64,000 nt of DNA from Streptacidiphilus fuscans (GCF_015690355.1 NZ_JADPRT010000001.1:1-64000); one strand, 5' to 3'. Positions 1 through 7,715 are shown, counted from the first letter of the stretch. The notes: generated from the sequence alone by a model not told the origin. Program-made: numbers and translations.

Positions 1-1
1 A

Positions 2-94
2 CTCCACGGTGCCCTTGGCCACACCACCCCGGCCGAACACGAAACCGCCTACCATCACCAAAGAACCCGCGCCGACGAACCCGTCAGCGCGTGA
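2..94 (+). CDS. IS3-family transposase, C-terminal end only
   Basis: The window opens inside a reading frame whose last 30 residues contain LHGALGHTTPAEHE, which matches the end of the DDE integrase domain of IS3-family transposases (usual form: LHSALGYxTPxEYE). Only the C-terminal tail is in the window, so catalytic residues cannot be checked. The stop is TGA at 92-94. The following bases to about 130 (a GAACCCGGAGCGGTTCACC-like stretch) could be the right inverted repeat of the element, but the other end is outside the window. The insertion suggests the adjoining small genes lie in a rearranged segment. The family is fairly clear from the tail motif; the exact element cannot be named. Confidence 0.7.
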   Translation, partial: LHGALGHTTPAEHETAYHHQRTRADEPVSA

Positions 95-139
95 CATCAA
101 GCTCGATACCGAACCCGGAGCGGTTCACCTCGATGGTTG

Positions 140-346
140 ATGCTTGCGCTCAGGTGCTACGCGCTTCCCGTACTCGGCAGCGTGATGCTTGCCGTTGATC
201 ACAAGGTGAAGACGGGGCAGTACACGTTTCCCGTGTACTTCACGGTCCCGACTGTGACTCTTGGGACGTGGCTCTTCTGGCGTCAGTTGAGTTCTGATCG
301 AGTGGCTCGTCAGGTGGAGAGTCAGATGGGCAAGGGCCTGGAGTAG
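140..346 (+). CDS. small membrane protein, possibly N-terminally truncated
   Basis: A 68-residue frame starting at ATG 140 (a TTG lies at 137). It has two hydrophobic stretches, about residues 8-20 and 31-46, and a charged C-terminal tail ending in QMGKGLE, which suggests a two-helix membrane protein. It begins within about 10 bp of the presumed end of the IS3 element, so the upstream part may have been lost to the insertion. No family is recognised. It could also be a chance frame. Confidence 0.35.
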   Translation: MLALRCYALPVLGSVMLAVDHKVKTGQYTFPVYFTVPTVTLGTWLFWRQLSSDRVARQVESQMGKGLE

Positions 347-380
347 GGCTCCAAGCAGACCAGACCATGCTTCTCTCGGG

Positions 381-677
381 TTGCACTTTGTGGGTGTTCG
401 CTGGTGTTTTGCCTGTTCAGCATGGTTGGTCTCGCTGTTGCGGAGGTCCTTCCGGCCCTACAGTTCGGGCGTGAATCCTTGGCTCCGCTATACGCTTCGG
501 CTCCTCTCGATGCCGATGGCCACGATGACCGGCTACCTGCTGTCCTGCCTGACGGTTACTCACGACTTCACCGTGTCGAGGCTGTGCATCTACGGTGCGC
601 TCGGGCTGCCGGCCGGCCTGATCGCGTCCCGGAGGCGCTACAACCAGGACCACGCCGCCCGACGAGTCGGGCAGTGA
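381..677 (+). CDS. small membrane protein of unknown function
   Basis: A 98-residue frame with a TTG start. Residues from about 35 onward (LRYTLRLLSMPMATMTGYLL, then a second apolar stretch around IYGALGLPAGLIA) look like two transmembrane helices followed by a basic tail SRRRYNQDH. The N-terminal 30 residues are less convincing, so the true start may be later. It follows the first small membrane protein on the same strand. No family is recognised. Confidence 0.4.
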   Translation: MHFVGVRWCFACSAWLVSLLRRSFRPYSSGVNPWLRYTLRLLSMPMATMTGYLLSCLTVTHDFTVSRLCIYGALGLPAGLIASRRRYNQDHAARRVGQ

Positions 678-682
678 GTGGC

Positions 683-976
683 ATGCCCCAACGCCTCAGA
701 AGCCTCGCCGTCGTCGTCCTGCAGACGGCCGTGGCGACTGCTGCCCTCAGCCCGGTCATGCGATTGGTCGGCATGTCGTGGTCACACATCGGCTCGGATC
801 TCGAGAACTTCGAATTCATCGCGGTCTCAGGTGTCACGTACGAGTGGTGGCACAACGGGAACTCCAGGTCGGCTGTGGCGCTGCGGGCGCGGTCCGAGGC
901 AAGGAGGGCTGCGTGCTCGTCGGACGGGGCGCTGACGCGTGGACGGGTTGCCTGGCCATCCTGGTCGACTCCCTGA
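683..976 (+). CDS. short hypothetical protein
   Basis: A 97-residue frame with ATG at 683, a few bases after the stop of the upstream small membrane protein. The first 25 residues (LRSLAVVVLQTAVATAALSP) look like a signal or anchor helix and the middle is ordinary protein (LENFEFIAVSGVTYEWWH). The last 40 residues are Arg/Ser/Ala-rich and look like out-of-frame coding, so the gene may be frameshifted near position 860. Function unknown. Confidence 0.3.
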   Translation: MPQRLRSLAVVVLQTAVATAALSPVMRLVGMSWSHIGSDLENFEFIAVSGVTYEWWHNGNSRSAVALRARSEARRAACSSDGALTRGRVAWPSWSTP

Positions 977-989
977 GCGGCGGAATCTC

Positions 990-1664
990 CTACCAGCCGA
1001 CCTGGGAGGGGCCGAGGTCGAGGCCGCAGGCCTCCCGCCACGTGTCTCTGACCGCTCGGTTCTCCGGGGTGCTCCCGGTGGACACCCAGAGTCCGAACTC
1101 GCCGGGCGCTTGGATCATGCAGTCCTTGTCCCATACGCCGTTCAGGCAGAGCTGCAGTCCGCACATCTTGGCTCGCGGCAGGCCCCGCCACTTGCACGAC
1201 CAGCTCACGTTCAGGGCGAGGGGGCCTAGGACGGCGACCATCTCATCCAGTTCCGCTTCGGTGCTGTCGTCCTCGTCGGTGCTGTCCGGACCGCCGAACG
1301 GACTGGTCATCCCGAGGCTCATGAGCAACCCGCTCGGCAGCGGCCAGAGGTCAAGCAGTTCGGGCGCCAGGCGCAGGTCGATCTTGAACCGATAGCTCGG
1401 CTCCTCGCGCTCGAACACGGCACCTCGACGGGCAAGCTCGTCCAGAAAGGGAGGCACATCCCGATCGTCGATCCCCATGATCTGGGCGGTGGGGAACCCG
1501 GCGACTGCGTGTTCGAACTGCTCACGCGTGACGATCGGTTTGGGTTGCACCCACGGATCGCTATATCCCTCGGACAGGAAGCCGAGGATCTCGCGTGCTC
1601 GCGCGACGGCCGTTGCCGCGTCAGGAAACGGCTCAACCACCCGATAGAGGGCGGAATTTCCCAC
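990..1664 (-). CDS. hypothetical protein, 224 aa
   Basis: A complete minus-strand gene with a GTG start at 1664. The protein is soluble, acidic in the middle (a run TDEDDSTEAELDE near residues 128-140) and contains Trp- and Cys-rich segments (SWSCKWRGLP, MCGLQLCLNGVWDKDC). There is no signal peptide or membrane helix. Composition and codon bias are those of a real gene. I do not recognise the family. Its size and acidity would fit an immunity-type protein, but nothing in the sequence proves this. It is divergent from the HEAT-repeat gene at 1865. Confidence 0.6.
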   Translation of the reverse strand: MGNSALYRVVEPFPDAATAVARAREILGFLSEGYSDPWVQPKPIVTREQFEHAVAGFPTAQIMGIDDRDVPPFLDELARRGAVFEREEPSYRFKIDLRLAPELLDLWPLPSGLLMSLGMTSPFGGPDSTDEDDSTEAELDEMVAVLGPLALNVSWSCKWRGLPRAKMCGLQLCLNGVWDKDCMIQAPGEFGLWVSTGSTPENRAVRDTWREACGLDLGPSQVGW

Positions 1665-1864
1665 ACGTGCTCCCTTCGCAGCCGCCGAAAGGCACAGATC
1701 CTTCGGCCTTCGCTCACCCTAACGAGTACGAGCGGCTGCCTCCGCAGGCTGGCCTCCGGGCCGCAAAGGAGGCGAGTTCGCAGAATCGCCGACAGCCCGG
1801 ACGTTGCGTCGCCCGGCCGTTGTGCGAGTGTGGTCGCCTCGGTTCGAGCTGCGAAACCGACATC

Positions 1865-2782
1865 ATGGCCAGGTTGGGGACTCCGGTGCGCTGGATTGGC
1901 AGGCGCAAGCGCGTCAAAGCCGCCGAGACGGTCGTCCGCGCCAGGACGTACCCTTCGGGCGACTACCGCCGTTGGAAGATCCTCAGTGAGCTCGAGGATG
2001 TCGATGCGGAAATCGCATTCAGCGAGGCCCTTGCGCTTGCCGGAGCTGAGGACCCCGAGTCGATGACCTTGGCTGCCGAGATACTGGACGGCGTCTTCAC
2101 CAGGGGGCACACCCGCCCCGAACTCGTGCGCCAGGGTGAGGAACTGCTGAGCGCGATGTGTCGGCTGGACCAAAACCCGGAGGTGCTCGCTGCGGCTCTC
2201 CACCCGTATGCGATGGTGAGCTCCGTCCAGACCCCCTTCCTCCTCGAACTACTGAGCCACCCAGACGCCCGTGTGCGGCGGAGCGCGACCCAGCTCATCG
2301 CCGTTTCGCAGGAGGGCTCAGCGGACGACGACCTCGTGGCACTTCTCATCCGGCTTCTTGCCGCAGACCCCGATTCGACTGTCCGTCAGGAGGCCGCACG
2401 CGGATTGGAACTCATCTTCGACTGCGATGACGCTTGGAAGCCGAGGATCGCCGACGCCTTTGCGGGCCATCAGGGCGACCCGGTGCCCGGCATCCGGCTC
2501 TCGGCGATCCGAACGATTACGGCTGCCGATCCCGGCCGGACCCTCGAGATGCTCACTGACGAACTCTTCGGATGGGAGGTCGACTGGCAGTTCGTCTCCG
2601 CTTGTGAAGGCGGCCATCGATGGATCGCAGTTCCCCGCGATATTAGGGTCAAGGCTCACCAAGCGCTCCTGCGGCTCCGGAAACAGGGCTGGGCCAAGAG
2701 GGAGACTCCGAGCCAGTACCCCCTCGCGGACGAACGGGCCGAGATCCTTGCGAACGCTATTGCCGCGGTCAGGTCCAGGTGA
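1865..2782 (+). CDS. HEAT-repeat domain protein
   Basis: A 305-residue protein made largely of helical repeats. Units such as LLELLSHPDARVRRSATQLI, LLAADPDSTVRQEAARGLEL and DPVPGIRLSAIRTITAADP have the D-x-x-V-R-x-x-A pattern of HEAT repeats, roughly residues 125-245. Such proteins act as protein-binding scaffolds; no catalytic residue is expected. The open frame extends upstream to 1595, but that part is Pro/Arg-rich and lies opposite other sequence, so ATG 1865 is preferred although its ribosome site is weak. The last 14 bases overlap the end of the convergent Cys-rich/membrane gene (stop at 2769). Confidence 0.75.
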   Translation: MARLGTPVRWIGRRKRVKAAETVVRARTYPSGDYRRWKILSELEDVDAEIAFSEALALAGAEDPESMTLAAEILDGVFTRGHTRPELVRQGEELLSAMCRLDQNPEVLAAALHPYAMVSSVQTPFLLELLSHPDARVRRSATQLIAVSQEGSADDDLVALLIRLLAADPDSTVRQEAARGLELIFDCDDAWKPRIADAFAGHQGDPVPGIRLSAIRTITAADPGRTLEMLTDELFGWEVDWQFVSACEGGHRWIAVPRDIRVKAHQALLRLRKQGWAKRETPSQYPLADERAEILANAIAAVRSR

Positions 2783-3228
2783 TCATCCCGCTGACTAGGG
2801 GCACCAGCTGCGTCCCGTGCAAGGCGACAATGCTGCCCAGCGCCCAGGCGGTGACGGTCAGTGCGAGGGCGACCGGGCGTCCGGGGTCGGGGGTGGCCGT
2901 CCACACGGCGGCAGCGGTCCCGGCTCCGTAGCCGCACCATGCCAGCAGTGCTGCAACCGAGCCGGTGGAGGCCAGGACTAGCAGCAGAGGCCCGGCGAGC
3001 TGCCACAGCCAGCCGTTTCCACTGGGCCGTATGGCAGCCGCAGTCGCAGCCGATCACGCGTCCGTTGATCTTGTGCACGCCGACGGGGCAGACGTGATCG
3101 TTGGCCGTTCCCGATGTGTTGCAGGTGCCGAAGAAAGATTGCTCAGGGGCCGTCCAGGTGCGCACGCCAACCGTTGGCCACACGAACGGGATCTTCGTCT
3201 CTGGGTACGACGAGCGAGCGCGGCTCAC
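2769..3228 (-). CDS. Cys-rich module protein A3 with frame break into a two-helix membrane tail
   Basis: The N-terminal 72 residues (GTG start at 3228, overlapping the A2 stop as GTGA) match the protein at 9832-10068: YPETKIPFVWP, QSFFGTCN, DHVCPVGV and GCDCGCH all align. After TAQWKR (about 3013) the same frame turns into Arg/Ser-rich noise. The +1 frame becomes a clear membrane protein with high GC at third positions: two helices (WQLAGPLLLVLASTGSVAAL and ALALTVTAWALGSIVAL), ending at TGA 2769-2771. That frame has no ATG, GTG or TTG before the first helix. Either a +1 frameshift is used in translation, or the gene is broken, or one base is miscalled. The coordinates given span both frames. 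Confidence 0.55.
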
Positions 3229-3392
3229 CGTCGGCTTCCGAACAGTTGCTCCCGGCTGTCCCGAACGCGCTCGGCCTCAGCGGCGGTCTCGAAGCGCAGC
3301 GGCTGCCCCGGCTCGCCTTCGAGTGGCGTCCCGTTGACGACCAGCCGGTACATGCCGTCACGCGGCTCGAACACCACCGTCCCGCCGCTCAT
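3225..3392 (-). CDS. Cys-rich module protein A2, 55 aa
   Basis: A 55-residue soluble protein starting at ATG 3392, which overlaps the A1 stop (ATGA), and ending in a GTGA overlap with A3. It carries MYRLVVNGTPLEGEPGQPLR and FETAAEA, which align with MYRVIVNGKLLEGQPGRPLR and FETERDA in the product of 9653-9835, so the two are paralogues. The fold is probably a small beta sheet plus a terminal helix. The open frame runs further upstream, but the paralogue alignment and the overlap fix this start. Function unknown; the coupling implies equimolar production with A1 and A3. Confidence 0.7.
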   Translation of the reverse strand: MSGGTVVFEPRDGMYRLVVNGTPLEGEPGQPLRFETAAEAERVRDSREQLFGSRR

Positions 3393-3580
3393 GACGCCGC
3401 CTGATGGCAGGCGCAGGCGCAGGCCACGGGGACCCAGCCGAGCGAGGTGTGCTGATATCCCGGTGCCCTGCACTGCTGGTGGAGGTCGGGCCAGCGGCTT
3501 CCGCCGGTTCGGCACGCCGGCGTCATGTACGGGCGCGGCAGCGGGCCGGAACTCGATGGTGGGGCCTGGGCAGTCTTCAT
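3389..3580 (-). CDS. Cys-rich module protein A1, 63 aa
   Basis: A 63-residue protein from ATG 3580. It contains PACRTGG, RWPDLHQQCRAPGY and ACACACH; the Cys and His residues suggest a small zinc-binding knuckle, though this is inference. It aligns closely with the product of 9444-9656 (SSSGPLPRPYMTPACRTGG against SSSGPLPRSYLTPACRTGG). It is first of three coupled genes, transcribed divergently from the XRE-type regulator at 3758. The 177-bp space between them should hold both promoters. Confidence 0.7.
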   Translation of the reverse strand: MKTAQAPPSSSGPLPRPYMTPACRTGGSRWPDLHQQCRAPGYQHTSLGWVPVACACACHQAAS

Positions 3581-3757
3581 CGCGTCGTCGCCTCCACGTG
3601 GCGTCGGCCGTGCCCCGGGCCGTTCGCGCGGTCGCCGGGGTCCTTTCGTCCGGATCCTCCCGTTGGCAGAGCGACTTGATCCGGACCTGGCCGGGACATC
3701 CGGGCCGGTCTGGCTCTAGGCTTAGAAAAGGCCCAAAAGTCCACGCGGGGGGACGCC

Positions 3758-4507
3758 ATGAATCGAGCTCTGCACCAGGCTCTGAGCGCAGCTCAGCTCA
3801 CCCCGCGTCAGCTGGCCGTGCGCGTGGGCATGACGCCGAAGCAAGTGGAGCGCTGGCTGGCGGACGAGACCCTGACCCCGCACCCCAGGAACCGCGCGGA
3901 TGTGGCCGACGCGCTCGGAGTGGATGAAGCCATGCTTTGGCCCGCAAGCGTTCGAAACACGATCAAGACCGGCCCTGACCGGGAGATCGCAGCAGTGTAT
4001 CCGTACCGGTCAGCCGCGCCATCAAGCTTGTGGGCGCAGCTGATCCGGGACGCCGGGGCGGAGATCATCTTTGCCGGATACACGAATTACTTCGTCTTCC
4101 TGGAGCAACCGCAGTTCGCTGCCACGCTGCGCGCCAAGGCGGAGGCAGGGTGCCAGGTGCGGTTCCTGGTCGGTGATCCGGAGGCGGAGGTGACCCGGCA
4201 GCGGGAGACGATCGAAGACACCCCGCTCGCCGTCTCCGCCCGCATCCGGATCACGCTGGGTGAGCTGGCCAAGCTACGGGACGTGCCCGGCATCGAAGCC
4301 CGGATCTCCGCCGCCGAAGACGCGGTGAACCACATCAGCCTGAGTGTCTTCCGCTTTGACCAGGACGCCCTGGTCACCCCGCACCTGGCGCGCTTCGTCG
4401 GCCATGACTCCCCGTTGATGCATCTGCGCCGCCGGGACGAAGGCGGGATGTTCGACCGCTTCGCCGAGCATGCGGAAGAACTCTGGGGACGCGGGAGCGC
4501 CGTATGA
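3758..4507 (+). CDS. XRE-family regulator with DUF5919-like C-terminal domain
   Basis: A 249-residue protein. Residues 10-60 form a helix-turn-helix (QLAVRVGMTPKQVERWLADE) that should bind DNA. From about residue 85 it resembles the DUF5919/phospholipase-D-like part of actinobacterial XRE proteins (LWAQLIRDAGAEIIFAGYTN, VRFLVGDPEAE). No complete HxKxxxxD motif is evident, so a catalytic role is doubtful and a sensing role more likely. A GGGGGGA run 6-10 bases before ATG 3758 serves as ribosome site. It is divergent from the A1-A2-A3 module and is the natural candidate to regulate it. Confidence 0.8.
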   Translation: MNRALHQALSAAQLTPRQLAVRVGMTPKQVERWLADETLTPHPRNRADVADALGVDEAMLWPASVRNTIKTGPDREIAAVYPYRSAAPSSLWAQLIRDAGAEIIFAGYTNYFVFLEQPQFAATLRAKAEAGCQVRFLVGDPEAEVTRQRETIEDTPLAVSARIRITLGELAKLRDVPGIEARISAAEDAVNHISLSVFRFDQDALVTPHLARFVGHDSPLMHLRRRDEGGMFDRFAEHAEELWGRGSAV

Positions 4508-4524
4508 CCAGTCGACACGCGGGA

Positions 4525-4548
4525 GCCCACCCCTGAAGTGCGGTGGGC
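4525..4548 (+). terminator. hairpin after the XRE gene
   Basis: GCCCACC at 4525-4531 pairs with GGTGGGC at 4542-4548, with further G-C pairs possible outside one mismatch. It starts 17 bases after the XRE stop and lies before the end of the convergent TerC gene, so it may act in both directions. No T run follows, which is usual in actinomycetes. Confidence 0.5.
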
Positions 4549-4643
4549 CCCTTCGCTTTCACCGAGCCGTCTCGCAGGCGCACAGCCATTGGTCTGGACC
4601 ATTTTCACCCCGCTCCAGATGGAGGGCCCGTCCCGTCCCCCCG

Positions 4644-5606
4644 CTACGCGTTGAGTCGTTCTTGGCGACGCGAGGCATGTAGCGACGTGATGGTGGTGAC
4701 CGACAGCACCACCACGATGAAGCCGAGCGAGAAGGCGATGCCGATCTCAGGCGCCCAATGCGCCCCGGCCTCGTGCAGAGCGTGCAGCAGCAGCTTCACG
4801 CCGATGAAGCCGAGGATCACCGAGAGCCCGTAGGAGAGGTGGACCAGCTTCTTCAGCAGGCCGCCGATCAGGAAGTAGAGCTGGCGCAGGCCCATCAGCG
4901 CGAAGGCGTTGGCGGTAAAGACGATGTACGGGTCCTGCGTCAGCCCGAAGATCGCGGGGATCGAGTCGATCGCGAAGAGCACGTCGGTGGTGCCGATCGC
5001 GAGCGTCACGACCAGCATCGGGGTGATCAGGCGACGGCCGTTCTCGACCACGACGAGCTTGGTGCCCCGGTACCCGTCGGTCGCTGGGAGGCGGCGCTCG
5101 ACGGCCTTGAGGAAGCGGTTCTCCTCGAACTCCTCGTTCGCCGCGTCAGCGCGCGCCTCTTTGATCAGCTTCCAGGCGGTCCAGATCAGGAAGGCCCCGA
5201 AGAGAAAGAAGATCCACGAGAACGAGGCGATGACCGCCGCGCCCGCCGCGATGAAGATCGCCCGCAGCACCAGGGCTATCAGCACGCCGACCATCAGCAC
5301 GCGCTGCTGGTACGCGCGGGGGACGGCGAACTTGCCCATGATCAGCACGAAGACGAAGAGGTTGTCGACGCTGAGCGATTTCTCGGTGATGTACCCGGCG
5401 AAGAACTCCCCGGCGGGGCCGCCGCCCGAGTGCCACCAGAGGAAGCCTCCGAAGAGCAGCGCAAGCACGATCCAGACCACGGTCCACGTGGCAGCCTCGC
5501 GGATCGAGACCTCGTGGGGCTTTCGCCCGCCGATGAAGAAGTCGGCGGCGACCAGGGCGACGAGTACGGCGACGGTGGTGACCCACAGGGCCACGGAGAC
5601 GTCCAT
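4644..5606 (-). CDS. TerC/Alx-family integral membrane protein
   Basis: A 320-residue polytopic membrane protein with about eight helices. Family marks are the first helix with DFFIGGRKPHEVSIREA, SLSVDNLFVFVLIMGKF near residue 85, and TTDVLFAIDSIPAIFGLT near residue 215; the Asp residues in these helices are the conserved acidic sites. Relatives are linked to manganese export or metallation of exported proteins, and tellurite resistance in older literature. The frame opens at 5636, but that ATG lies inside the leader hairpin; ATG 5606 has a GGAGG site 8 bases upstream and starts MDVSVALW as in relatives. Expression is probably controlled by the riboswitch leader. Confidence 0.88.
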   Translation of the reverse strand: MDVSVALWVTTVAVLVALVAADFFIGGRKPHEVSIREAATWTVVWIVLALLFGGFLWWHSGGGPAGEFFAGYITEKSLSVDNLFVFVLIMGKFAVPRAYQQRVLMVGVLIALVLRAIFIAAGAAVIASFSWIFFLFGAFLIWTAWKLIKEARADAANEEFEENRFLKAVERRLPATDGYRGTKLVVVENGRRLITPMLVVTLAIGTTDVLFAIDSIPAIFGLTQDPYIVFTANAFALMGLRQLYFLIGGLLKKLVHLSYGLSVILGFIGVKLLLHALHEAGAHWAPEIGIAFSLGFIVVVLSVTTITSLHASRRQERLNA

Positions 5607-5755
5607 GAACGGCTGTTCCTCCGGCAGGCGACACATCTGCCGGAGGTCTCCTCCGCCCTGCCGCGACAGGGCCGACGCCGCCGGACGGTGCGGACACCGT
5701 CGTGTTGACGAGGACGTCGTTCTAGGGAGTACTCCCCTCCGCTTGCTCTGTCAGG
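5607..5755 (-). promoter_or_regulatory. probable yybP-ykoY (Mn2+) riboswitch leader with SD-sequestering hairpin
   Basis: Read on the minus strand, the leader has AGGGGAGTA (around 5727-5738) followed by a CGTCAACACG segment and a GGTGTCCGCACC hairpin, which resemble the yybP-ykoY class that senses Mn2+ and often precedes terC/alx genes. Just before the start codon a perfect 10-bp inverted repeat (5618-5627 with 5637-5646, 9-nt loop) contains the GGAGG ribosome site in its 3' arm. Ligand-dependent opening of this hairpin would control translation. Assignment is by pattern only, not by a covariance search. Confidence 0.7.
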
Positions 5756-5794
5756 GTAGCAAGGTGGCAAAGGGGAGGTAAAGCAGCTCAGGAT

Positions 5795-6964
5795 TCAGTC
5801 ACGGCCTTCTGCTTGCCACCAGGCAGGGTGCGGGCTGAAGTTCGGGAGCGCCCGGGTGGGCTCGTAGCGGCGCTGCCATGCCGGGGGCGTGGATCCGCTG
5901 GTGGCGGGGACGATGGAGGACCAGTCGGCGGGGCAGGCCCGGCCCTGCTTGGCCTCCCGCTCCTCGTGCCGGACGAACTGCTTGGTCGCGAAGTGGTGGT
6001 CGATGATGGAGACACCGTCGCGGTCGAAGGAGTGCAGTACGGCCGCGACCAGTTCCACCAGGGCCCGGTCGCGCCACAGCGTGCGGTCGCGGTGGGTGTC
6101 CAGTCCCATCGCGCCGGCTACCTGGGGCAGGCGGTTGTAGCGGTTGACGTCGGAGAGGTTTCGTCCGCCGATCTCGGCGCAGGTGTACCAGGCGCTGAAC
6201 GGGACGAGCGGGTAGCGCAGACCGCCGAGATCCAGGCGCTGGTTGGATATCGTCGGGAAAGCGTGCCAGCGCAGCCCCAGTTCCTCGAAGCGGGGGAAGT
6301 CCGGGTGGGTGATCCGCACCTCGGGCACCGCGTCCGAGGGGAGATCGAACCAGCGCGGTTCGCGTCCCGGGAGCTGGACCACCAGGGGGAGGACGTCGAA
6401 CTCTCCGCCCTTGCCGCGCCAGTCGAGCCGGAGTACGGCGTCGGTGAACCGGACGGAGTCGGGATCGCCCGCCACCGTGCCGTCCCCGCGCCGGTAGCCG
6501 GCGTACCGGATCAACTGGCTGTTCCACACCCGCGCGGCCGGAAGGCCCGGCAGGTCGGGAGGGAAGACGCTGAGCAGCAGCCGGACCTTGCCTCCGTTCC
6601 AGCTCAAGCGCAGGTGCTCCACGAGCGCCTCGAACACGGCGGCTTCGCGATCCTGTCCGGGGGTGTCGCCGGGGTCGTCGACCAGGTCCCGGCAGTCGCG
6701 CACCTCAAGGGCACGCCAGTAGAACTTCCCCACGCACAGAGGGTTGTTGCGCCAGGCGATCCGGGCGCCCGCGGTCAACTCGGCCCCGGTGTGGCGGTAG
6801 GTGTGGTGGCTCAGTACGTCTTGTTCCACGTCCGCCAGGCGCGACGCGGCCTGAACAGCGGTGAGATGACCCTCCTGTTCCAACTGACCTAACAGGTCAC
6901 GCGCTTCGCTGAGCAGAGCGTCGGCCTCGGAGCGCGCCGCAGTTCCCGTACCGCTCGGTGACAT
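5795..6964 (-). CDS. nos: nitric oxide synthase oxygenase
   Basis: A 389-residue bacterial NOS oxygenase, which converts L-arginine to citrulline and NO using electrons from partner reductases. The heme-thiolate Cys is at about residue 77 in AWRNNPLCVGKFYWRA. Later family blocks are WHAFPTISNQRLDLGG, PFSAWYTCAEIGGRNLSDVN, RYNRLPQVAGAMGLDT and IIDHHFATKQFVRHEEREAK followed by PADWSSIVPATSGS, near the pterin site. Length is normal for bacterial NOS, and there is no reductase domain. ATG 6964 with a TTGGGG site is preferred over the upstream ATG at 7018. No P450 or nitration gene adjoins it. Confidence 0.92.
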   Translation of the reverse strand: MSPSGTGTAARSEADALLSEARDLLGQLEQEGHLTAVQAASRLADVEQDVLSHHTYRHTGAELTAGARIAWRNNPLCVGKFYWRALEVRDCRDLVDDPGDTPGQDREAAVFEALVEHLRLSWNGGKVRLLLSVFPPDLPGLPAARVWNSQLIRYAGYRRGDGTVAGDPDSVRFTDAVLRLDWRGKGGEFDVLPLVVQLPGREPRWFDLPSDAVPEVRITHPDFPRFEELGLRWHAFPTISNQRLDLGGLRYPLVPFSAWYTCAEIGGRNLSDVNRYNRLPQVAGAMGLDTHRDRTLWRDRALVELVAAVLHSFDRDGVSIIDHHFATKQFVRHEEREAKQGRACPADWSSIVPATSGSTPPAWQRRYEPTRALPNFSPHPAWWQAEGRD

Positions 6965-7264
6965 GACAGACCCCAACGTGTGAGCGAGAAGTGACTGCCG
7001 TTCACGCGAACGAAACACCTGTCCGCATTTCGAACGCTACACCGCCCCTCCGGGCGAATCGAGGCCCCCTAGCGCGACCTTGATGCCGACTCGACATCCC
7101 GCGCTGGTTCGCCGGCACCCGAGTCACCTGAGCATCACCGGCCCCGACCGCGGTGGGTTCGGGTGGCCGGATGACGCGCCTCGTTAGCGCCGTGCTGTCG
7201 TGCAGCCCGCACCCCGAGGCTAGCCGACGTTGATCGACTCGTTGTCCTGCGGTAGGAATGCCGC
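6965..7264. other. intergenic stretch upstream of nos
   Basis: About 300 bases without a supported gene. The nos promoter should lie here on the minus strand, but no -35/-10 pair close to consensus is visible. Short frames on both strands lack coding bias. Confidence 0.4.
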
Positions 7265-7519
7265 GTGATACGTGGCAGCAAGATCGGGCTGCGTGCCCGA
7301 CACGAGGCGGACATTCCGGTATTCCACGACCTGCTCTACAACGACGTGGCAACCCGTTCGCGCCAGGATCCTCGGCCCTGGCAGCCGGTCCCACCGGGGT
7401 CGGCGCACTCGCCCTTCGCAGCGACTGAGCCGTCGGACACGACAGCGCCCTTCTCGGTGGTGGAGCTGGGCTCGCAGGGATGGCTGGAATTTCGGCATCC
7501 AGCGATCACCCACCACTGA
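7265..7519 (+). pseudogene. truncated GNAT-type acetyltransferase remnant
   Basis: From GTG 7265 the frame begins IRGSKIGLRARHEADIPVFH and continues DLLYNDVATRSRQDPRPWQP and FAATEPSDTTAPFSVVELGS, which resembles the N-terminal half of actinobacterial GNAT acetyltransferases. It then runs into unrelated residues (QGWLEFRHPAITHH) and stops after 84 residues. The acetyl-CoA-binding motif (R/Q-x-x-G-x-G/A) is absent, and none of the three frames to 7715 restores it. It looks like a decayed gene cut by deletion or insertion. It lies directly upstream of the XRE operon. Confidence 0.6.
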
Positions 7520-7677
7520 CCACTCCGGTGTGTTGGCGCCGGAGACCGGCCTGGGATCTGCACCCCTCACGGTGATGCTGAAGCTCCACCGCTCGAGGCG
7601 CTGACCACCAGAGCCGACGGAACAACTCCGGCCTCCCATGCGCCCTTGACGACTCATCAGCAGTGTCGAGAGGCTGG

Positions 7678-7693
7678 GTGCAAAGCCGTGCAA
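7678..7693 (+). promoter_or_regulatory. GTGCAA direct-repeat operator candidate, copy 1
   Basis: GTGCAAAGCCGTGCAA, two GTGCAA half-sites one helical turn apart, 22 bases before the start codon of the small gene at 7716. The same element with two changes occurs at 9345-9360 before module B. Binding by the XRE protein encoded at 8471 is inference. Confidence 0.5.
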
Positions 7694-7715
7694 CGTCCTC
7701 GGAGAGGAGACTCAG

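Noticed and set aside
1595..1864. Upstream extension of the HEAT-repeat protein to 1595.
   Set aside because: The added part overlaps the divergent gene and its composition looks non-coding.
5607..5636. ATG at 5636 as TerC start.
   Set aside because: It lies in the loop of the leader hairpin and adds a non-conserved MCRLPEEQPF extension; ATG 5606 has the ribosome site.
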